Both the position numbers and the translations under genes were made by a program. A DNA stretch of 64,000 nucleotides from Flavobacterium tistrianum (GTDB taxonomy: Bacteria > Bacteroidota > Bacteroidia > Flavobacteriales > Flavobacteriaceae). How positions within the stretch are numbered: the first letter of the stretch is position 1; each line of letters begins with the position of its first letter. The notes under the pieces are model-generated. The model made no database searches, had not been told where the DNA came from, and saw only the letters and a list, made by a program, of their open reading frames with translations. The DNA is taken from assembly GCF_003254545.1 (NCBI RefSeq), contig NZ_QJRH01000063.1, positions 62,001 to 126,000 on the forward strand. The letters run 5' to 3'. This document shows positions 9,801 through 17,328 of the stretch, in pieces.

Positions 9801-10679
9801 TTAAATGAATTTCAAAAAACAATCGATTACTTTAATTTTCACTAAATAGTAACCTTTAAATATTTTTACGTCGCATTTTTGAAATCTTATATACTGAGTA
9901 TATTTATAATGTATTATTTTGAAAATCAAACTATAATTATTATTCAAAAAAATCTGCCAATATTTTAAAGTACCCAAAAACTTTTCATATACGTTATATG
10001 AAACTGTATTACTAACACTACCAGTATTAACCCTATAAATAGAAAACAAATCAGGATGATATTTTATTTTCCCATCCACTCCTGTTTTTATGACAACTAA
10101 TGACTGATCCCCCGCATGTACGTCTTTAAACCAATCGGGGATAGGTTCATTTGAATTTCTAAAAACAAAAGATGAAGTCTGTGAAAATGGGTTTTTGATA
10201 TAATCCTTTAAAACATATGTTTCTTTTTTATGTGGATTTACTAACTCAGGTCTTTGTGTAATTTCACCTGTGGATTGCATAAACATGTCAACTCTACCCA
10301 TTGAAAAAGAATAGGAAGGATTAGCCTCTAAAAAGTCTATTTGTTTTTTCAACTTTGAAGAATCTACCCAATAGTCATCCCCTTCACAAATGGCAATATA
10401 TTTTCCTTTACATTTTTCAAAAGCAAAAACGCTATTAAGTTGCATGCCAATATTTTCTTTATGCAAAAAATATTTTATTTTATAACCTTTTGGATGATTT
10501 CTTATTATTTCAGATACAATTTTATCAGTTGAATCAGGGGATGAATCATTAGATACAATCAAATCGTATTCAAAACTTGTTTCTTGCATCAAGACCCCTT
10601 CAATTGCTTCTCTAATATACTTTTCATGTCCATATGTAATCATACAAACAGAAACTAATATATTTTCAGTATCTTTCAT
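9801..10679 (-). CDS. Glycosyltransferase family 2
   Basis: A 292-residue GT-A enzyme with VSVCMITYGHEKYIREAIEG at the start, IVSNDSSPDST in the nucleotide-binding loop and the metal motif EGDDYW. The stop of the acyltransferase gene upstream lies only 2 bases away at 10682. It probably adds one sugar of the repeat. Substrate unknown. Confidence 0.85.
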   Translation of the reverse strand: MKDTENILVSVCMITYGHEKYIREAIEGVLMQETSFEYDLIVSNDSSPDSTDKIVSEIIRNHPKGYKIKYFLHKENIGMQLNSVFAFEKCKGKYIAICEGDDYWVDSSKLKKQIDFLEANPSYSFSMGRVDMFMQSTGEITQRPELVNPHKKETYVLKDYIKNPFSQTSSFVFRNSNEPIPDWFKDVHAGDQSLVVIKTGVDGKIKYHPDLFSIYRVNTGSVSNTVSYNVYEKFLGTLKYWQIFLNNNYSLIFKIIHYKYTQYIRFQKCDVKIFKGYYLVKIKVIDCFLKFI

Positions 10680-10681
10680 AT

Positions 10682-11317
10682 TTATCCAAAAATTTTTACT
10701 GCAGGATTCCCAAAAACTGTTGTTTCAGACTTAACTTTTTTAACAACCAAGCTTCCAGCTCCAACCGTTGCACCTTTCTCTATTTCCAATCTGTCAAGTA
10801 TTGTGGAACGGACATATACTGTTACTTCTTCTCTAACCTTTGCATATCCTCCAAAAAAACAATGAGCTCCAATATGAGAATACTTCCCTATAACAACATC
10901 ATGCCCAAATAAAGAATGAGAATGAATGGAAACGTAATCATCTATAACAGCATCATTATTTATCACAGAATATTCACATACAATACAACCTTTACCAATA
11001 GAAACATTTTCCCCTATCCTCACAGATTTTTCAATTATATTAATAAATTCACCTCCTTTTTCAAGAATAATTTCAATATAATGTTTTTTCCATTTTACTG
11101 ATCCCAATGCACACACAAAAACATCGTCTTCTTGAATTTCATAATCTTCAACTGACCCAATTATCGGTGGATAATTCTCAAATTCATCTAAGACCTCTGA
11201 TTTACTATCTAAAAAACCTTTAATACTAAATTCCTCATTGTATCCTATAGAACGTGTAGCCAAAGAAAAAACTTCTCTTCCAAATCCTCTAGCTCCGATA
11301 ATAATTAATTTTTTCAT
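10682..11317 (-). CDS. PglD/NeuD-family sugar N-acyltransferase
   Basis: A 211-residue protein. Its N-terminal Rossmann-like subdomain (LIIIGARGFGREVFSLA, residues 4-20) binds the sugar nucleotide in PglD. A left-handed beta helix of hexapeptide repeats follows, with HSHSLFGHDVVIG and HIGAHCFFGG holding candidate catalytic histidines. PglD N-acylates 4-amino sugars next to an aminotransferase such as the one at 11452-12534. Here the acyl donor could be acetyl-CoA or the chain built on the ACP at 103-333. The ATG overlaps the stop of a gene remnant by one base. Confidence 0.85.
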   Translation of the reverse strand: MKKLIIIGARGFGREVFSLATRSIGYNEEFSIKGFLDSKSEVLDEFENYPPIIGSVEDYEIQEDDVFVCALGSVKWKKHYIEIILEKGGEFINIIEKSVRIGENVSIGKGCIVCEYSVINNDAVIDDYVSIHSHSLFGHDVVIGKYSHIGAHCFFGGYAKVREEVTVYVRSTILDRLEIEKGATVGAGSLVVKKVKSETTVFGNPAVKIFG

Positions 11318-11421
11318 TATTTAATTTTCTTTCTATATAAAGTTTTAAAAATAATTGGCAGTATGGTTCCTTTATCAAATACTTTTGCAAATATTCCTTT
11401 AAAAGGTGTAGACAAATTCAG
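11317..11421 (-). pseudogene. Remnant C-terminus of a lost upstream gene
   Basis: In the 134-base gap before the acyltransferase, one frame reads 34 codons, ending LPIIFKTLYRKKIK, and stops with a TAA that overlaps the acyltransferase ATG by one base (TAATG). The same overlap occurs between genuine genes here (1947 and 50962). No ATG starts the frame, and two tandem stops lie at 11422-11427. This looks like the tail of a gene whose body was deleted or replaced. The original function cannot be told. A chance open frame is possible. Confidence 0.4.
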
Positions 11422-11451
11422 TTATTACTTATCTAACCTTCTTCATCTAAT

Positions 11452-12534
11452 TTAATTATTCTGTGCTCTCAATATTAAACGACAAATCAAATCAACTTCT
11501 TCCACCGTTAAATCATGATATAGAGGTAAACATAATACTCTTTTAGAAATTGACTCAGTAACTTCGATTATTATAGGTTCTAAATATGGCAATGTACTAG
11601 CCAACGAAGGATAAAAATAGCGACGCGTAAAAATTTCATTTCCATCTAAAACTTCTTTTATTCTTAGCAATAATTCTTCGCTTTCAATAACTAAAGGATA
11701 GTAAGCATAATTTAATGACGCGCCCTCAAGCCATAAAGGTTTATATGCTTTAAATGATTTTAGTTTTTCATCATATCGGTTTGTCAGTTTTTCTCTTTTA
11801 TGATGTATCGATTGGATATATTTCAAATTAACCAGTCCCATAGCAGCATGGAATTCTGAATTTTTTCCGTTAATCCCCAATTCAGCAAAAGCTTCTGGTC
11901 CATTAAAACCAAAATTTCTAATATAGGCCAATTTTTTTAGCAAATCGGTATTTTTTGTTATAATTAATCCTCCTTCTACTGAATGATATAATTTGGTAGC
12001 ATGCAAACTACAAATTGAAATATCACCGTATTCAAATATAGATCGCCCTTTAAATTTAACACCAAAAGCATGAGCACCATCATAAATGACTTTAAGATTA
12101 TGTTTTTCCGCAATTTTTTCAATTGCAACAACATCACAAGGGTTTCCATAAACATGAGTTGCTAATATAGCAGATGTTTTATTTGTAATTGCAGCTTCAA
12201 TTTTTGAAGCATCAATGTTTAAAGATTTTTTATCAATATCAACAAATACTGGTTGACAATTTTCCCATACAATACAACTTGTAGTAGCAATAAATGAAAA
12301 CGGTGTTGTAATAATTTCTCCTTCAAGTTCAAGAGCCTTAATTGCCATTTGTAATGCAATTGTTCCATTGGTAACAAATAACAAATGATTTACACTAAGA
12401 TGTTCTTTAAGACTCATCTCCAATTCACTCGCCAATGGCCCCATATTGGTGAGCCACTGTCGTTTCCAAATACCTTCAACTAATTGCTGATATTCTTCGT
12501 GCGGAGGTAAAAATGGTTTTGTAACTGGTATCAT
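11452..12534 (-). CDS. PLP-dependent sugar aminotransferase (DegT/DnrJ/EryC1, VioA-like)
   Basis: A 360-residue fold-type I aminotransferase. IPVTKPFLPP, TNGTIALQ, TTPFSFIAT and AHAFGV mark the sugar aminotransferase family, and the PLP lysine lies in HATKLYHSVEGG. This form with HATK and EGG fits the VioA/FdtB branch, which aminates dTDP-4-keto-6-deoxyhexoses, so RfbB at 19857-20903 could supply its substrate. A UDP-linked 4-keto sugar for a bacillosamine-type residue is the alternative. The start overlaps the flippase stop by four bases (ATGA). Confidence 0.85.
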   Translation of the reverse strand: MIPVTKPFLPPHEEYQQLVEGIWKRQWLTNMGPLASELEMSLKEHLSVNHLLFVTNGTIALQMAIKALELEGEIITTPFSFIATTSCIVWENCQPVFVDIDKKSLNIDASKIEAAITNKTSAILATHVYGNPCDVVAIEKIAEKHNLKVIYDGAHAFGVKFKGRSIFEYGDISICSLHATKLYHSVEGGLIITKNTDLLKKLAYIRNFGFNGPEAFAELGINGKNSEFHAAMGLVNLKYIQSIHHKREKLTNRYDEKLKSFKAYKPLWLEGASLNYAYYPLVIESEELLLRIKEVLDGNEIFTRRYFYPSLASTLPYLEPIIIEVTESISKRVLCLPLYHDLTVEEVDLICRLILRAQNN

Positions 12535-13970
12535 TGTTTTTTTATAATTTTAATCAATTCTTTTAATGAATTCATTTTAAATACATATGCTGCAAACAAA
12601 TACAATATAGCATACGTAAATCCATTAATTGTTAGTCTTATTGCATCATATTTAAAATAATCCATAAAAATAAAATCCAATTTATAAATAATTACTCCTA
12701 TTATTGTAGCCAAAACAATTATAGGCAATAAATCTAGTAATTGATTTATGGATTTATAATTAATAAAAACACCTGTATAGTGACTATTAATAAAGAATGC
12801 TAAAACTGATGTCAATATGCTTCCATATAAAAGTCCTTGAATTCCAAATCGAATTGTAATTACAATTACTACTACAATCATCAATTTTTTTATTACTTCT
12901 AGTTTCAAAAAGAGGTCGCTTCTTCCTTTAACCTTAAGTATATTAAGGTTATATGCATGAATTGGATACAATATTCCGTTCCAGCATAATATTTGAAAGT
13001 ATGGTACAGCTGGTAGCCATTTTTCAGAAAAAAGTAAACGAAATAAAGGTTCTGCTAAAGCTGACATGCATAATAAGACAGGGGCAACAAAAAACAAAAC
13101 CATTTGCATAATTCTTTTATAGATATCTTTAAGCCGCTCATCATTATCATGCACCTGCGCAAATAATGGAAAAGTAACTTTGTTTAAAACTACAGAGATA
13201 TTACTAACTGGCAATTGTTTTAAAGTATCTGCTCGGTTATAAAAACCAACCTGAGCTGGAGCAAAAAATTTTCCAATTATAATTGAATAAGCATTAACAA
13301 AAATGGCATCTAAAACACCTGACAAAGTCAGCTTATACCCATAATGAAAATGGTAATTAAATTTTTCTCTATTAAAATTCAAAGTAGGTTTCCAATCTGA
13401 TCTAATCCATAATTGAATTGATGCCAAAACTGATTGTGTCAAAGCACTAACAATTAAACTCCATATCCCATAACCCATATAAGCCATGGTTATTCCAACA
13501 ATACTACTTAGAATCAAAGACGGAACAACGATTGTAAGTTCCTTCTTAAACTTCATTTCTTTGGACAATTTTGTATATTGTACGCTTGAAAAAGCATTTG
13601 TAATAAAAATGACGCAGTACCATTTTATTATTAGCTCAAGTGATGGTTGCTGATAAAATTTAGCAATCGAACCAGCAAATAAAAAAACGATAATATAAAT
13701 TAAAAAACTGCCAATTAGATTAAAATAAAAAACTGTAGTATAATCTTCTTCTGTTGGATCATTTGTCCTAATAAGAGATTGTCCTAATCCTCCTTCCATT
13801 AAAACAGTACCAATACTCATCAATACTGTAATCATTCCTATTAGTCCAAATTCTTCAGGAGAAAGCAATCTTGCTAAAACAACTGACACAACAAAAGCAA
13901 TGCCTTGTGTACTAAATTGTTGTATCGTTGACCATAAGACCCCCGCTAAAGCAGCTTTTTTTAAAGACAT
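12531..13970 (-). CDS. Wzx-type polysaccharide flippase
   Basis: A 479-residue membrane protein of the polysaccharide_synt/MATE-like (MOP) superfamily with about 12-14 hydrophobic helices. The N-terminus (AALAGVLWSTIQQFSTQGIA) and the LARLLSPEEFGLIGM loop are characteristic of WzxC-like transporters. It should move the finished undecaprenyl-linked repeat across the inner membrane before polymerisation. Confidence 0.85.
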   Translation of the reverse strand: MSLKKAALAGVLWSTIQQFSTQGIAFVVSVVLARLLSPEEFGLIGMITVLMSIGTVLMEGGLGQSLIRTNDPTEEDYTTVFYFNLIGSFLIYIIVFLFAGSIAKFYQQPSLELIIKWYCVIFITNAFSSVQYTKLSKEMKFKKELTIVVPSLILSSIVGITMAYMGYGIWSLIVSALTQSVLASIQLWIRSDWKPTLNFNREKFNYHFHYGYKLTLSGVLDAIFVNAYSIIIGKFFAPAQVGFYNRADTLKQLPVSNISVVLNKVTFPLFAQVHDNDERLKDIYKRIMQMVLFFVAPVLLCMSALAEPLFRLLFSEKWLPAVPYFQILCWNGILYPIHAYNLNILKVKGRSDLFLKLEVIKKLMIVVVIVITIRFGIQGLLYGSILTSVLAFFINSHYTGVFINYKSINQLLDLLPIIVLATIIGVIIYKLDFIFMDYFKYDAIRLTINGFTYAILYLFAAYVFKMNSLKELIKIIKKQ

Positions 13971-13979
13971 AGAATAAAA

Positions 13980-15254
13980 TTACAGCTGACCGTCGATTTC
14001 ACATTTTAAAAAACCTTTTACATCGTACAAAATACTATTTGGTTTTTGAATAGTTTTAAAATCAATTTCACGAAACTGCTTGTGTGAAACACCTAAAACT
14101 ACAGCATCAAATTGAGCATCCGGTAATTTTGAAGTTGTGGACAATCCATATTCATGCTCAACTTCTAATGTATTTGCTAAAGGATCAAATATCGTTATCT
14201 TAATGCCATAGTCTTTTAATGAATTAACAACATCAACTATTTTCGTATTACGAACATCAGGACAATCTTCTTTAAACGTAATACCAAGCATTAATAGATT
14301 TGCACCATTAATTACAATTCCTTTTTTAATCATTAATTTTATAACTTGAGAGGCTACATACTCTCCCATACTATCATTTAATCTTCTTCCTGCTAGAATT
14401 ATTTCGGGGTGATATCCAAACTCCTGTGCCCTTTGAGCTAAATAGTAAGGGTCTACACCAATACAATGTCCTCCTACTAAACCTGGTTTAAATGGCAAAA
14501 AATTCCATTTAGTGCCAGCCGCTTTTAAAACAGCACTAGTATCAATATTCATTAGATTAAATATCTTCGCCAATTCATTTACAAAAGCAATATTAATATC
14601 ACGTTGGGCATTTTCAATTACCTTAGCCGCTTCGGCAACTTTTATTGAAGGTGCTAAATGAGTTCCTGCAGTAATAACGCTATTGTATAGATTATCTACT
14701 ACAGTACCAATCTCCGGCGTAGAACCAGAGGTAACTTTCAAAATTTTATCAACTGTATGTTGTTTATCTCCAGGATTTATCCTTTCTGGAGAATATCCAG
14801 CAAAAAAATCTATATTAAATTTCAAATTAGATCTTTTTTCTAAAACAGGTATGCATTCTTCCTCTGTAACTCCTGGATATACGGTAGATTCATAGATTAC
14901 AATATCTCCCTTTTTCAAAACACTGCCTACCATCTCACTAGCTTTATACAGCGGAGTCAAATCTGGTCTATTATTTTTATCAACTGGTGTAGGAACCGTA
15001 ACAATAAAAACATCGCATTTTTTCAAAAATTCGATATCATCAGTACAATAAAGACCAATATCCTCAGAACTTTTTTCAACTAAAACTGCCTTCAATATCT
15101 CGTTTTCGACCTCAAGTGTACTGTCTTGTCCTTGGTTTAAAGACTCTATTCTCTCTCTGTTAATATCAAAACCAATTACAGAATATTTTGTAGCAAACAA
15201 CCTCGCTAAAGGTAAGCCTACATAGCCTAAACCAATAATGCCAATTTTTCTCAT
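13980..15254 (-). CDS. UDP-N-acetylhexosamine 6-dehydrogenase (WbpO/TviB-like), copy 1
   Basis: A 424-residue nucleotide-sugar dehydrogenase. The NAD site is GLGYVGLP at 8-15. ESTVYPGVTEEE and NFLPFKPGLVGGHCIGVDPY hold the active site, with catalytic Cys264. The branch that includes WbpO and TviB oxidises UDP-GalNAc or UDP-GlcNAc to the uronic acid. It lies beside a WbpP/TviC-like epimerase, as in Vi antigen synthesis. A close paralogue is encoded at 21952-23241. Confidence 0.85.
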   Translation of the reverse strand: MRKIGIIGLGYVGLPLARLFATKYSVIGFDINRERIESLNQGQDSTLEVENEILKAVLVEKSSEDIGLYCTDDIEFLKKCDVFIVTVPTPVDKNNRPDLTPLYKASEMVGSVLKKGDIVIYESTVYPGVTEEECIPVLEKRSNLKFNIDFFAGYSPERINPGDKQHTVDKILKVTSGSTPEIGTVVDNLYNSVITAGTHLAPSIKVAEAAKVIENAQRDINIAFVNELAKIFNLMNIDTSAVLKAAGTKWNFLPFKPGLVGGHCIGVDPYYLAQRAQEFGYHPEIILAGRRLNDSMGEYVASQVIKLMIKKGIVINGANLLMLGITFKEDCPDVRNTKIVDVVNSLKDYGIKITIFDPLANTLEVEHEYGLSTTSKLPDAQFDAVVLGVSHKQFREIDFKTIQKPNSILYDVKGFLKCEIDGQL

Positions 15255-15288
15255 TTTTTAATATTTTCTTAAATAAAAGAATGTATGC

Positions 15289-16257
15289 TTATGATTTTAA
15301 ATTATCATAATACCAATTAACAGCTTCTTCAATTCCTCTTTTAATTGAATATTCCGGTTTATATCCTAGCAATCTTTCCGCCTTAGCAATACTAGCTAAA
15401 GAATGAGGTATATCTCCAGCTCTGTTTGGTCCATATAAAACCTCAACGGCGCGGATTTTTGGATCCAAATTTGAAAGATTTTCCTTTAACATCTCAACTA
15501 ATTGACTTAAGGTTGTTCTGTCACCGAATGCAGTATTATAAACTGTATTTATAGCTTCAGGATTGTTTGTTAACATTGCTAATTCATTCATTTGAATAAC
15601 ATTATCAATATAAGTGAAATCACGGGAGAAATTCCCATCGCCATTAATCACGGGACTTTCATACTTCATAAATTGCATTACAAATTTTGGAATAACTGCT
15701 GCATAGGCTCCATTTGGGTCTTGTTTTCTACCAAAAACATTAAAGTAACGCAAACCGATAGTTTCTAAACCATATGTTCTGCTAAAAATGTCTGCATATA
15801 ATTCATTAACATATTTTGTAATAGCGTATGGTGATAATGGTTTTCCTATTATCTCCTCTACTTTGGGCAATCCCACAGAATCCCCGTATGTCGAAGAACT
15901 TGCTGCATAAACAAAACGCTTTACTTTTTCATCTCTGCAAGCAACTAACATATTTAAAAATCCTGAAACATTTACTTCATTAGTTGTTATTGGATCATTT
16001 ATAGATCTCGGTACAGAACCTAAAGCTGCTTGATGCAATACAAAATCAACATTTACAACGGCTTTACGACAATCTTCTATATTTCTAATATCACCTTCAA
16101 TAAGTTTAAAATTAGTGTTGTCAAGACAATTTTTTAAATTATGCATATAACCTGTCGCAAAGTTATCGAGACAAACAACTTCATAACCTTTATTTAAGAA
16201 ATGTTCTGTTAGATTTGATCCTATAAAGCCTGCTCCACCTGTAATCAAAATTTTCAT
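15289..16257 (-). CDS. UDP-N-acetylhexosamine 4-epimerase (WbpP/TviC-like), copy 1
   Basis: A 322-residue extended short-chain dehydrogenase. It has [11 protein letters not shown] at 6-16, SSSTYGDS at 120-127 and the catalytic Tyr144-x3-Lys148 (SPYAITK). The ALGSVPRSI loop matches UDP-GlcNAc/GalNAc epimerases of the WbpP group. It probably interconverts UDP-GlcNAc(A) and UDP-GalNAc(A) with the neighbouring dehydrogenase. Its stop overlaps nothing, but its start overlaps the Wzz-like gene by four bases. Confidence 0.85.
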   Translation of the reverse strand: MKILITGGAGFIGSNLTEHFLNKGYEVVCLDNFATGYMHNLKNCLDNTNFKLIEGDIRNIEDCRKAVVNVDFVLHQAALGSVPRSINDPITTNEVNVSGFLNMLVACRDEKVKRFVYAASSSTYGDSVGLPKVEEIIGKPLSPYAITKYVNELYADIFSRTYGLETIGLRYFNVFGRKQDPNGAYAAVIPKFVMQFMKYESPVINGDGNFSRDFTYIDNVIQMNELAMLTNNPEAINTVYNTAFGDRTTLSQLVEMLKENLSNLDPKIRAVEVLYGPNRAGDIPHSLASIAKAERLLGYKPEYSIKRGIEEAVNWYYDNLKS

Positions 16258-17321
16258 GAAAAAGATTTTATTATTTTTTTTAATATTAAAAAAACTATTA
16301 CAAAAAAGCCACCCAAAAAACCACCTATAATAATCCCCTTAATTTTACCAAAACGTTCTTTTGCCAAGGGCAAAATAGGCTGATCAATAATTTGGATCAA
16401 TGGTGTTTCTTTACGCAAAGTAACTTTTGCTAATTCAGCTTGCTTAACTAATTCTGTTAAGATAGCTGTATTTGCCTGAACATCAACCTGTCTTCTTGCC
16501 GATGGGGCTCTACGAACATTCAGTGCTGGGTTTAAGTTAAAAGTATTATCATTTGCAACAGCGACACCTGTAATGGCACCATTAAGTTCTCCACGTATAG
16601 AATCAACTTGATGTTCCAAAATTGACATATTCATACGAGCTTTTTTACTCTTTGTTTCAACATAAAATTTGCCAACTTGTTTTGCTAATGCTTCACAAAA
16701 AATCTTCGAAAATAGTTCATTCGTAGAACGAACTTCCATTGTTATAATTGAAACTTTTTTGTCCTTTTGAGAAACAGATAGACTTGATTTAGATAAACCT
16801 CCATACATTACTCCTAGAATACTATCCTGAACTCTTGTAAACTTTTTACGATCAGAATTTGGCAAAAATTGGATCTTACGCAAAAAAGGTTTATCGCTCC
16901 AACCTTTACGCCACTTATTATTCTCAATGTACATTTCTGCAATAGAAATTTCCTTTCCATTTAATTTTACAGGAGACAAAAGTGTCTTTTCAACCATAGC
17001 TCTTGATTTAAATAACTCTGTTAGGTTAGAACCAGTAAATATTCCACCTCCACTTCCTCCTAAATCTAAACCAAAAGAACTAGCCAAACCTAATGCCCCT
17101 CCAAGACCTCCTCCAGTTTTCTCATCTTCTAAAGCGAATGATAATGTTGCAGTGTAAATTGGCTTTTTGAATATTGAATAAGATATTCCTAATGTTGCAC
17201 CTATTATTCCTGCAAAAACAATAATTTTCCACTTAGAAAGTAAATAGATATACCATTCATGTCCTTTCTCAAATAAATCTTTTAACGAAATTTCATCGTT
17301 TTCAATAGTTTTTTTTTCCAT
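16254..17321 (-). CDS. Wzz-like chain-length determinant
   Basis: A 355-residue polysaccharide co-polymerase. Two membrane segments (about residues 33-50 and 328-347) flank a periplasmic part with a Gly-rich stretch near 70-100. Pro-rich QIIDQPILPLAKERFGKIKG before the second helix is the usual Wzz signature. No kinase domain follows, unlike the Wzc at 26472-28919. It should set the polymer length together with the SLBB export protein encoded 7 bases away. Confidence 0.85.
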   Translation of the reverse strand: MEKKTIENDEISLKDLFEKGHEWYIYLLSKWKIIVFAGIIGATLGISYSIFKKPIYTATLSFALEDEKTGGGLGGALGLASSFGLDLGGSGGGIFTGSNLTELFKSRAMVEKTLLSPVKLNGKEISIAEMYIENNKWRKGWSDKPFLRKIQFLPNSDRKKFTRVQDSILGVMYGGLSKSSLSVSQKDKKVSIITMEVRSTNELFSKIFCEALAKQVGKFYVETKSKKARMNMSILEHQVDSIRGELNGAITGVAVANDNTFNLNPALNVRRAPSARRQVDVQANTAILTELVKQAELAKVTLRKETPLIQIIDQPILPLAKERFGKIKGIIIGGFLGGFFVIVFLILKKIIKSFS

Positions 17322-17328
17322 TAAAAAA

